From: an archaeon
GTDB lineage: Archaea > Nanobdellota > Nanobdellia > Pacearchaeales > GW2011-AR1
Assembly: GCA_030593225.1 (NCBI GenBank)
Contig: JAUVHP010000050.1
Span: 1-8,173, forward strand
Direction: 5' to 3'
DNA length: 8,173 nucleotides
The notes beneath the pieces are model-generated. The model saw nothing but the letters and a program-made list of their open reading frames with translations. It searched no databases and had not been told where the DNA came from. This document shows, in pieces, positions 4,658 to 8,173 of the stretch (position 1 is the first letter of the stretch; the number at the start of each line of letters is the position of its first letter). The position numbers and the translations under genes are program-made.

Positions 4658-4862
4658 TCAATTTATTAAATCAATATTGAAAGTGTCAGGATTAGCTTGG
4701 CTAAAGATAATTGGATTTAATTTTTTAGGTTGGGGTTTCTATTTTATGATAGAAGAAGATATGAATTATTTTGTTTTTTTCTTTTTCATTGGTTTTGCTT
4801 TAATAGATTTAACACCTTCATTAATTAAATATATTTGGAGGGATTGTTCTCCCAACTCATGA
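4653..4862 (+). CDS. Small membrane protein with two transmembrane segments, 69 aa
   Basis: Hydrophobic segments lie at about 13-33 and 38-55, with an acidic loop EEDMN between them and a short C-terminal part (TPSLIKYIWRDC). It ends CSPNS, the class E tail. The overall plan resembles the two-helix protein at 3417, but I see no clear sequence identity. The start is coupled to the upstream mini-ORF MNYNIK, since no Shine-Dalgarno is present. Function unknown. Confidence 0.7.
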   Translation: MNQFIKSILKVSGLAWLKIIGFNFLGWGFYFMIEEDMNYFVFFFFIGFALIDLTPSLIKYIWRDCSPNS

Positions 4863-4880
4863 ACTATAATATAAAATGAA
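4854..4880 (+). repeat. Class E junction, copy 4, with mini-ORF MNYNIK (4859-4879)
   Basis: This is a perfect 27-base copy of 4631-4657. It starts at the upstream stop (ATGA 4859-4862) and ends with ATGA at the next gene (4876-4879). Confidence 0.7.
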
Positions 4881-5051
4881 AGGAAAAAATCCAATAAGAA
4901 CATCAACACAAGCAAGAGAAAGATTCTGTGGGAGATGTAATTATCCAACATCATTTTTTTGACCAATCAAGAGTTTTGGGATAATTCAGAAATACAAGCA
5001 ATGTGTCAAGGATGTAATAAATTTTCAAGGATGATTTCACATTATTCATAA
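4876..5051 (+). pseudogene. Zinc-ribbon gene split by a -1 shift at a run of seven T
   Basis: From ATG 4876 the frame holds FCGRC and stops at TGA 4960-4962, directly after TTTTTTT (4954-4960). One base back, the frame continues as TNQEFWDNSEIQAMCQGCNK and on to SHYS-stop (5049-5051). The two halves together give CxxC...CxxC in about 58 residues. The second half, DNSEIQAMCQGCN, resembles the last part of HNH-type zinc folds, but no catalytic His is visible. Adding one T restores the frame. The cause could be a true mutation, a sequencing error in the T-run, or -1 slippage, because T TTT TTT is a slippery heptamer. The tail and what follows look like a decayed class E junction. Confidence 0.6.
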
Positions 5052-5062
5052 AAAACAATACA

Positions 5063-5188
5063 ATGGATAAAGAAAAACTTAAAGAAGAAATAAAAGAAAG
5101 ATTGTTAGAAAAGAATAGTTCAAGAAGTATGTACTTTTTACAATTAGATTTTGAAGAGGTATGTGAAGTAATAGATTCACATAAGTAA
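5063..5188 (+). CDS. Unknown small protein, 41 aa
   Basis: A short charged frame (KEKLKEEIKERLLEKN, helical) is followed by MYFLQLDFEEVCEVIDSHK. No motif is recognised and no Shine-Dalgarno is clear; the leader aaaacaatacaATGG is all A-rich. It is supported mainly by its position at the end of the tightly packed run, by the DSHK end that fits the SHx tails of its neighbours, and by codon use like theirs. It is the last gene before the intergenic promoter region. Confidence 0.5.
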   Translation: MDKEKLKEEIKERLLEKNSSRSMYFLQLDFEEVCEVIDSHK

Positions 5189-5235
5189 TAAATGCCGTCG
5201 GTAAAATAATACACTTTATAGTATCTTTATAATAA

Positions 5236-5270
5236 AGAAACATTTATAAAGGTAGGAAATAGATAATAAT
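5236..5270 (+). promoter_or_regulatory. Archaeal BRE/TATA promoter of a leaderless transcript
   Basis: AGAAAC (5236-5241) followed by TTTATAAA (5243-5250) fits an archaeal B-recognition element and TATA box. The TATA centre is 24-25 bases before the ATG at 5271, where archaeal transcription normally starts. The mRNA would therefore be leaderless or nearly so. No Shine-Dalgarno precedes this ATG, apart from a weak AGGAAA. The region from 5189 is the longest true gap between genes in the window and otherwise holds only weak AT-rich inverted repeats. Confidence 0.7.
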
Positions 5271-5498
5271 ATGGAAAAAACAAAGCAAATAATTAAGAGT
5301 AAATCTTTAGAAAAATTGAAGAAAGATTTTTACGACATAGATTTAGATTTACTGAAAGAATATAATTGTAAATCTTCAAGAACTTTTGTAGAAATTTTAA
5401 GAGAAATGAAACTATTACATAAAATTCAAAAACCATTAACTAAAAAACAAAAAGAAGCATTAGATAAAATTCCAAATGCTTTAGATATTTTAAAATGA
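5271..5498 (+). CDS. Unknown basic protein, first gene of the second operon, 75 aa
   Basis: The protein is rich in lysine and leucine and helical throughout: KSLEKLKKDFYDIDLDLLKEY, then a central CKSSRTFVEILREM and a C-terminal KKQKEALDKIPNALDILK. The pattern of short helices would fit a small DNA-binding or regulatory fold, but no signature is clear. It stands directly behind the archaeal promoter and is probably translated from a leaderless mRNA. Its stop overlaps the start of the AbrB-like gene (ATGA), so the two form a coupled pair, perhaps a regulator module. Confidence 0.65.
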   Translation: MEKTKQIIKSKSLEKLKKDFYDIDLDLLKEYNCKSSRTFVEILREMKLLHKIQKPLTKKQKEALDKIPNALDILK

Positions 5499-5638
5499 AA
5501 AAAAGAAAAATAAGAGTAATCGGAACATCTTTTTATGTTCTATTATCCCCAACAGATATTAAAGATTACAAACTAAAAAAGGATAGTGAATTAGACTTAG
5601 AAGAAGCCCTAAAAAAAGGAGATGTTAAAAATGAATGA
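5495..5638 (+). CDS. AbrB/SpoVT-like swapped-hairpin protein, 47 aa
   Basis: KIRVIGTSFYVLLSPTDIKDYKLKKDSELDL follows the pattern of AbrB-type DNA-binding hairpins: basic strand, a G[NT]S turn, a hydrophobic strand, a helix, then L-K-x-x-x-x-L-x-L. Proteins of this family are dimeric transcription factors or antitoxins, common in archaea. The length fits one domain. The usual Pro of IP is shifted (LSP), so I keep some doubt. It overlaps both neighbours. As the second gene after the promoter it could repress its own operon, with the 5271 protein as partner; this is inference. Confidence 0.55.
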   Translation: MKKRKIRVIGTSFYVLLSPTDIKDYKLKKDSELDLEEALKKGDVKNE

Positions 5639-5852
5639 TACAACAAAATTAGTTTTAAAAGCATTAAATTATTTAGTCTGGGTATCTCAACCTCGTTCTA
5701 CAAAAGCAATAGATATTAGAGATAAATTACAGGTTGATATTTATTTAGCTTTAAATCCAATAGAATCAAACACAGAACAAAAAATAAAAGATGCTTTGGA
5801 AGAAAAGAAATTAAAAAGACCAGTAATTTCGCAAAAGGAGGCGAAGGAATAA
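5631..5852 (+). CDS. Unknown protein with class D tail, 73 aa
   Basis: I take ATG 5631 and not 5622, because GGAG (5618-5621) would touch the earlier ATG but is 9 bases from the later one. The N-terminus TKLVLKALNYLVWVSQPRSTKAIDIRDKL looks like helices of a winged-helix or similar DNA-binding fold. This is only an impression from the pattern. The rest is charged and ends VISQKEAKE. The tail is class D and contains the AAGGAGG for the next gene. The start overlaps the AbrB-like gene by 8 bases. Confidence 0.7.
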   Translation: MNDTTKLVLKALNYLVWVSQPRSTKAIDIRDKLQVDIYLALNPIESNTEQKIKDALEEKKLKRPVISQKEAKE

Positions 5853-5853
5853 T
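5830..5853 (+). repeat. Class D junction, copy 1 (SQKEAKE tail)
   Basis: CGCAAAAGGAGGCGAAGG encodes QKEAK of the upstream gene. It holds two possible ribosome-binding sites, AAGGAGG (5835-5841) and GAAGGA (5843-5848); the second is better spaced for the ATG at 5854. Confidence 0.7.
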
Positions 5854-6087
5854 ATGACAAATTTTAAAGAAATAATAGAAAAGCATAATAATGTAGTTAT
5901 TGAATATTGCGAAGACCACGATGAAGAAGAAAAGATGATTGTAAAAGATTTAAATTCTTTCTTAGATAAAATTGTAAATAAGATTGCTGATTTTGGTTAT
6001 GGAGAAACAGAGTTTCATACAGCAGATATTGAATTAATGTATAAAATTATAAAAGAGATGGCGTGTAAGGAGGCGAATCGGAAGTAA
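5854..6087 (+). CDS. Unknown acidic protein with class D tail, 77 aa
   Basis: The protein is soluble, acidic and helical: FKEIIEKHNN, a His/Asp/Glu cluster (YCEDHDEEEKM, about 18-28), then SFLDKIVNKIADFGYG and a last helix IELMYKIIKEM. No known motif is seen. The cysteines at 19 and 71 are single. It ends ACKEANRK with the class D sequence AAGGAGGCGAA. One base separates it from the next gene. The acidic cluster could bind a metal, but nothing in the sequence shows this. Confidence 0.7.
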   Translation: MTNFKEIIEKHNNVVIEYCEDHDEEEKMIVKDLNSFLDKIVNKIADFGYGETEFHTADIELMYKIIKEMACKEANRK

Positions 6088-6088
6088 G
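6066..6088 (+). repeat. Class D junction, copy 2 (CKEANRK tail)
   Basis: TAAGGAGGCGAATCGGAAG encodes KEANRK of the upstream gene and gives AAGGAGG about 15 bases before the ATG at 6089, with a nearer GGAAG. It shares AAGGAGGCGAA with copy 1. Confidence 0.7.
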
Positions 6089-6406
6089 ATGGAAAATAAA
6101 AAGATACAAGCAAAAATAATTAAATTTGAGAGAAATATAGAAGATTTAAAATTTCCATTTATAACTCTTAAATTTGAAGATAAAGAAAAAAGAATAGAAT
6201 TACCAATTAAAATATTACAAATAATTTTAAAAGAATTTAATTATGAAGATTGTAAAGGAAAAGAAATTCCTATAGAAAAAAGAATTGCAAGAAAATATAT
6301 TAAATATTTCATTGATTTAAAGAGATTTAATTTTAGTGATTATAAAGAATGGGAGATTGTCCAATTAAAAGAGCTATCGCAAAAAGAGGCAAAGAAGAAT
6401 GAGTAA
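6089..6406 (+). CDS. Unknown protein with class D tail, 105 aa
   Basis: The N-terminal half alternates beta-like stretches (QAKIIKFERNI, FITLKFEDKEKRIELPI). The second half is helical and basic (KRIARKYIKYFIDLKRF). It may be a small single-domain fold, but the family is not recognised. It has one cysteine and no membrane segment. It ends LSQKEAKKNE, close to VISQKEAKE of the gene at 5631 although the proteins are otherwise unrelated. The last eight bases overlap the next gene. Confidence 0.7.
   Translation: MENKKIQAKIIKFERNIEDLKFPFITLKFEDKEKRIELPIKILQIILKEFNYEDCKGKEIPIEKRIARKYIKYFIDLKRFNFSDYKEWEIVQLKELSQKEAKKNE
6377..6398 (+). repeat. Class D junction, copy 3 (SQKEAKK tail)
   Basis: TCGCAAAAAGAGGCAAAGAAG encodes SQKEAKK of the upstream gene. 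It aligns with copy 1 with a few substitutions that weaken the Shine-Dalgarno (AGAGG) before the ATG at 6399. Confidence 0.65.
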
Positions 6407-6524
6407 AGGATGTGGAATTAAATTACCATTTTTTAATTGTATTAGAAGTAATATTTGTGGAGAAGATTTTCTTTGTAAACAATGTTCCGAAAAGAACACG
6501 GAGGGAAAAAATGAGAGAAGATGA
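6399..6524 (+). CDS. Small cysteine-rich zinc-finger protein with class C tail, 41 aa
   Basis: Five cysteines in the first 29 residues (C5, C14, C20, C26, C29) include a final C-KQ-C knuckle. This suggests a compact metal-binding finger. The start overlaps the upstream gene. The tail SEKNTEGKNERR is encoded by the first class C junction and overlaps the start of the next gene by 14 bases. I prefer this reading to a longer frame (6412-6720) that crosses the same bases, because the cysteine pattern and the KNT tail both appear only here. Confidence 0.65.
   Translation: MSKGCGIKLPFFNCIRSNICGEDFLCKQCSEKNTEGKNERR
6492..6510 (+). repeat. Class C junction, copy 1 (EKNTEGK tail)
   Basis: AAGAACACGGAGGGAAAAA leads directly into the ATG at 6511. 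It encodes KNTEGK of the upstream gene, and GGAGG is the ribosome-binding site. Confidence 0.75.
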
Positions 6525-6720
6525 AGAGATAATAATAAAAACTGGGAGAAGATTAGCATTACAGAGAAGTAATTTCATAGATGATTGGTATATGAGTTAT
6601 AGCCCAAGAAATGATAATGGAAATGCAGAAGGTAATTGGAAAGAGTGGGTAGAATTTGCAAAAAAGATTATAGAAAAAGATAAAGAAAGTTCAGAGAAGA
6701 ACACTGGAGTGAAACAATGA
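6511..6720 (+). CDS. Unknown protein with class C tail, 69 aa
   Basis: The start is set at ATG 6511 by GGAGG (6500-6504) in the class C junction. An in-frame ATG at 6412 would only read the upstream zinc-finger gene in the wrong frame. The protein has a basic helix (KTGRRLALQRSNFIDDWYMSY), an Asn/Gly-rich linker and EGNWKEWVEFAKKIIEKDK, a WxxWVxxAxxI pattern often seen near the end of small phage proteins. It ends SEKNTGVKQ with ATGA into the next gene. Function unknown. Confidence 0.7.
   Translation: MREDEEIIIKTGRRLALQRSNFIDDWYMSYSPRNDNGNAEGNWKEWVEFAKKIIEKDKESSEKNTGVKQ
6697..6716 (+). repeat. Class C junction, copy 2 (EKNTGVKQ tail)
   Basis: AAGAACACTGGAGTGAAACA precedes the ATG at 6717. 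It encodes KNTGVKQ-stop and holds GGAG as Shine-Dalgarno. Confidence 0.75.
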
Positions 6721-6968
6721 TAACATTTAATAAAACAATTATAATGCCAGAATTTGATTCTGGGTGTTATATTGGAACATTTAAAATATCAAATGAATAT
6801 CTCAATTCCTTTTGGTTTGATTGTCATGAACCAATATGGGATATAGTCTCTGTTAAAATTGCATTAATTATTGAAAAAGAAATAAAAGAAAAAATGAAAA
6901 ATAAAATGAATAAAGAATCATATAAAGAAAGATTTGATTCCAAAAAGAACACGGAGGCAAAAGTATGA
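6717..6968 (+). CDS. Unknown protein with class C tail, 83 aa
   Basis: The N-terminal half looks like beta strands with aromatic residues (KTIIMPEFDSGCYIGTFKIS, then FWFDCHEPIWDIVSV). The C-terminal half is one long lysine-rich helix (KIALIIEKEIKEKMKNKMNK). C17 and C36/H37 could in principle bind a metal, but they are not in a standard spacing. Both ends are coupled by ATGA. It ends DSKKNTEAKV, the class C tail. Family not recognised. Confidence 0.7.
   Translation: MITFNKTIIMPEFDSGCYIGTFKISNEYLNSFWFDCHEPIWDIVSVKIALIIEKEIKEKMKNKMNKESYKERFDSKKNTEAKV
6945..6964 (+). repeat. Class C junction, copy 3 (KKNTEAK tail)
   Basis: AAGAACACGGAGGCAAAAGT precedes the ATG at 6965. GGAGG (6953-6957) is 7 bases from the start and encodes part of the NTEAK tail. 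Confidence 0.75.
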
Positions 6969-7243
6969 ATTTTGAGAAATTATATAAATTATATTTAAAA
7001 TTAAATTCACTTTCAATACAGAGCGGGAGTGTAGAACAAAATATAAATAAAGAAGTAGAAAAACAAAAGATAGAAAAGATTTTTGATAGTGAATGGTTTT
7101 CAGATGGTTGTCATGCCTATGCAAGTAATGGAGAATTTAGTTTTGATTATGAAGAATTTAAAGAAGCAATAAATAAAACTCTAAAAGGAGAAAGATTTTA
7201 TCTAAAAGGTTCTGATTCGAAGTCTAAGGAGAAGGTAGAATGA
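6965..7243 (+). CDS. Unknown protein, 92 aa, parent of the remnant at 1138-1185
   Basis: The protein starts with a helix (MNFEKLYKLYLKLNSL), followed by a polar linker and a compact second part, SEWFSDGCHAYASNGEFSFDYEEFKEAINKTLKGERFYL. I do not recognise it. The block EAINKTLKGERFYLK (67-81) recurs at 1138-1182 as a broken copy, so the family was present twice in this region. The end GSDSKSKEKVE contains the AAGGAG used by the next gene. Both ends are ATGA-coupled. Confidence 0.7.
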   Translation: MNFEKLYKLYLKLNSLSIQSGSVEQNINKEVEKQKIEKIFDSEWFSDGCHAYASNGEFSFDYEEFKEAINKTLKGERFYLKGSDSKSKEKVE

Positions 7244-7473
7244 AAATAAAAGAATATATTATTCCAACACTTTTTGTAGTTGGAATGGTTTTTATGATGT
7301 TTGCTTTTGCCACTATAGCAGAACAATCTAGAGAAATGAATATAAATTCTTATAATAAAAAATGCAATAATATTGATTTAGAATATTTAAGTGTAACAAA
7401 ACAAGTTTTTGGAGATGATTATATTATTTGTTACAATAACTTAACTAAACAAACTACACAAATACCAATTTAA
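7240..7473 (+). CDS. Membrane-anchored or exported small protein, 77 aa
   Basis: A basic start (MKIKEY) and a hydrophobic segment at about residues 7-27 are followed by a polar domain with two cysteines (C42, C64) outside the membrane segment. With few positive charges after the segment, the domain probably faces outwards, and the two cysteines could form a disulfide. The segment lacks a clear cleavage site, so an uncleaved anchor is more likely than a signal peptide. The Shine-Dalgarno AAGGAG/GAAGGT lies in the end of the upstream gene. Unlike its neighbours it has no KNT tail of its own. Confidence 0.7.
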   Translation: MKIKEYIIPTLFVVGMVFMMFAFATIAEQSREMNINSYNKKCNNIDLEYLSVTKQVFGDDYIICYNNLTKQTTQIPI

Positions 7474-7474
7474 A

Positions 7475-7510
7475 ATGATGGAGTATAAGAACACAGGAAA
7501 GAAACAATGA
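7475..7510 (+). other. 11-codon ORF bearing only a class C tail (MMEYKNTGKKQ)
   Basis: Between the membrane-protein gene and the next gene, ATG 7475 opens an 11-codon frame that is almost entirely the KNTG-x-KQ tail. It ends with TGA overlapping the ATG at 7507. It may be what remains of a gene whose body was deleted, or a coupling mini-ORF like MNYIK. AAGAACAC (7487-7494) is class C copy 4, with AGGAAA as ribosome-binding site. Confidence 0.55.
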
Positions 7511-7899
7511 GATGTTTAGAATGTGGAAGAAGATTAAATTTTTGGCAAAGATTAGAATACTATTGTGATTTTTTTATGTTCTATGATAAATTAAAAGAAG
7601 GATATTCTAGCATGAATCTTCATAAAGATTGTTATGATAAATTAATTGAGAGAGTAAAAAATAAAAATAAATTATCTTGGGCAGATGAAGATTTATTAGC
7701 TTGTTCTGAATCGAGAGGAGTAAAGTTCGTGAAGATGACAAAAGTAGAATTGATTAATTATTTGAAAAAGCGACTTGATAGTATGGAAAAATATAAAGAT
7801 GATATGGATAGAACTTCTTGGGGAGAAGAAATAGGTTGCCTTATTACTGGAGATGATGCTAAATTTATAATTAAGAAATTAGAGGATTCAGAACAATGA
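7507..7899 (+). CDS. Protein with N-terminal CxxC...HxxC zinc finger, 130 aa
   Basis: C3-LE-C6 and, after a Trp/Tyr-rich stretch, H39-KD-C42 make a likely CxxC...HxxC zinc site, with C20 extra. The middle part is helical (KLIERVKNKNKLSWADEDLL). The C-terminal half contains MTKVELINYLKKRLDSMEKY and then GEEIGCLITGDDAKFIIKKLEDSEQ, also helical. This is one of the longest genes of the window. Its N-terminal finger suggests nucleic-acid or protein binding; the family is not recognised. It starts at the mini-ORF's ATGA joint and ends in ATGA with the next gene. Confidence 0.75.
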   Translation: MRCLECGRRLNFWQRLEYYCDFFMFYDKLKEGYSSMNLHKDCYDKLIERVKNKNKLSWADEDLLACSESRGVKFVKMTKVELINYLKKRLDSMEKYKDDMDRTSWGEEIGCLITGDDAKFIIKKLEDSEQ

Positions 7900-8039
7900 C
7901 ACTTAAAGAACAAGTAATTAAAATAATTGATGAAGAGTTTGGATTAGAATTTGGTAAAAAAAATCCAGAAGCATATTTACAAAAAAGAATTAAAGGTAGA
8001 ATTAAGGAGCTTACAGAAAAGTCAATTACCCACCACTAA
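7896..8039 (+). pseudogene. Small gene cut off by the incoming IscB/omegaRNA element
   Basis: The frame MTLKEQVIKIIDEEFGLEFG continues as helical, charged sequence to RIKELTEK (about codon 42). It then reads SITHH-stop out of the first bases of the structured RNA, so its real 3' end has been displaced by the insertion. The helical repeats suggest the protein was longer. The start overlaps the upstream stop (ATGA). Rejoined to 438-466 in frame, it would end LTEKLKMLDKLE-stop, a plausible helix end. Confidence 0.55.
8005..8020 (+). promoter_or_regulatory. Putative omegaRNA guide segment (host flank of the IscB left end)
   Basis: In IscB systems the guide is the roughly 16 bases just 5' of the omegaRNA scaffold, taken from the DNA flanking the insertion. 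Here this is AGGAGCTTACAGAAAA, the last intact codons of the truncated gene at 7896. The exact edge of the scaffold is uncertain by a few bases. Confidence 0.45.
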
Positions 8040-8173
8040 AGTAGTGGGCTTCCGATGATGTTAGGAACTAAGAGTTGACTAGCCTAAAGAAACAAAAAAA
8101 TGGAAACAAAAAATACGAGAACAAGACTTAACAAAACACCAGAGAATGCTCCACAAGTTCTCTGCTCTGTAAG
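8021..8173 (+). ncRNA. HEARO/omegaRNA-like RNA at the left end of an IscB element (3' part outside window)
   Basis: A compact set of pairings is visible. The hairpin CCCACCACT/AGTAGTGGG (8029-8048) has one mismatch. TTAGG (8061-8065) pairs with CCTAA (8083-8087). GTCAAT (8021-8026) pairs with GTTGAC (8074-8079), which lies in that second loop and so forms a pseudoknot. CAGAGAA/TTCTCTG (8140-8164) is a perfect 7-bp stem. The opening GTCAATTACCCACC and GAACTAAGAGTTGACTAGCC agree with what I remember of HEARO RNAs upstream of IscB genes. The omegaRNA directs IscB to its target through a guide at its 5' end. An iscB gene should follow beyond the window. Confidence 0.75.

Noticed and set aside
4060..4880. 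CRISPR array
   Set aside because: The repeats are only 27-30 bases but are spaced about 150-400 bases apart, with intact genes between them. They also match stop/start joints in frame.
4766..5214. Reverse-strand frames of 66 and 87 codons (and similar ones at 5716, 6374 and 6918)
   Set aside because: All are antisense to well-supported + genes and have biased Phe/Leu/Ser compositions without motifs or start signals.
6412..6510. Longer N-terminus of the 6511 gene
   Set aside because: The added 33 residues come from the zinc-finger gene 6399-6524 read out of frame, and the class C GGAGG points to ATG 6511.
1..8173. Borg-type archaeal element
   Set aside because: Single-strand coding, low G+C and small genes would fit. 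However, I see no tandem direct repeats with perfect units in genes or intergenic regions, and none of the metabolic genes typical of Borgs.
1..8173. tRNA or rRNA genes
   Set aside because: I found no cloverleaf-like arrangement with a T-arm GTTCRA motif in a G+C-rich island, and no conserved rRNA segments. A covariance search would settle it.

Overview
The window is AT-rich, single-stranded in its coding (every supported gene is on +) and packed with about 32 very small genes, mostly 41 to 140 codons. Neighbouring genes overlap by ATGA or sit a few bases apart. The only clear promoter (5243-5250) is an archaeal BRE/TATA box placed 24-25 bases before an ATG, as for a leaderless archaeal transcript. 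Shine-Dalgarno sites inside the operons are good. I read this as an accessory region of an archaeal virus, plasmid or integrated element. No structural, replication or integrase gene is visible, so the type of element stays open.

Layout. 1-434 is the C-terminal part of an IscB-family RNA-guided nuclease gene, ending in two hairpins. 474-5188 looks like one long run of co-directional genes: an unknown 140-aa protein, two-helix membrane proteins, a SLOG/DUF2493-like nucleotide-binding protein (1894-2247), and many small proteins with paired CxxC or CxH motifs that probably bind zinc. One zinc-ribbon gene (4876-5051) is split by a frameshift at a run of seven T. After the promoter, 5271-8039 is a second operon that includes an AbrB-like protein (5495-5638). 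From about 8021 a structured RNA resembling HEARO/omegaRNA begins. It is the 5' part of another IscB element, or of the same one if the molecule is circular, and it cuts into the last small gene.

The most unusual signal is at the gene junctions. The genes are mostly unrelated, but their 3' ends and the start region of the next gene repeat in five classes, each clustered in consecutive junctions. Class A is ACAAGGAATAAA (tail NKE-stop); B is CATAGGAAA (tail HRK); E is a TCATGA joint plus a 5-6-codon mini-ORF MNY(N)IK (tail SPNS/SHSS); D is AAGGAGGCGAA (tail KEA); C is AAGAACAC plus GGAG (tail KNT). Each module gives the last few residues of the upstream protein and the ribosome-binding or coupling signal of the next gene. 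Several tails survive out of frame or behind a stop, as ghosts. This looks like an operon built from gene cassettes joined through short, portable translation-coupling modules.

Nothing in the sequence shows what most of these small proteins do. The tight coupling suggests they are made together. The membrane and zinc-ribbon types are typical of accessory genes of mobile elements.
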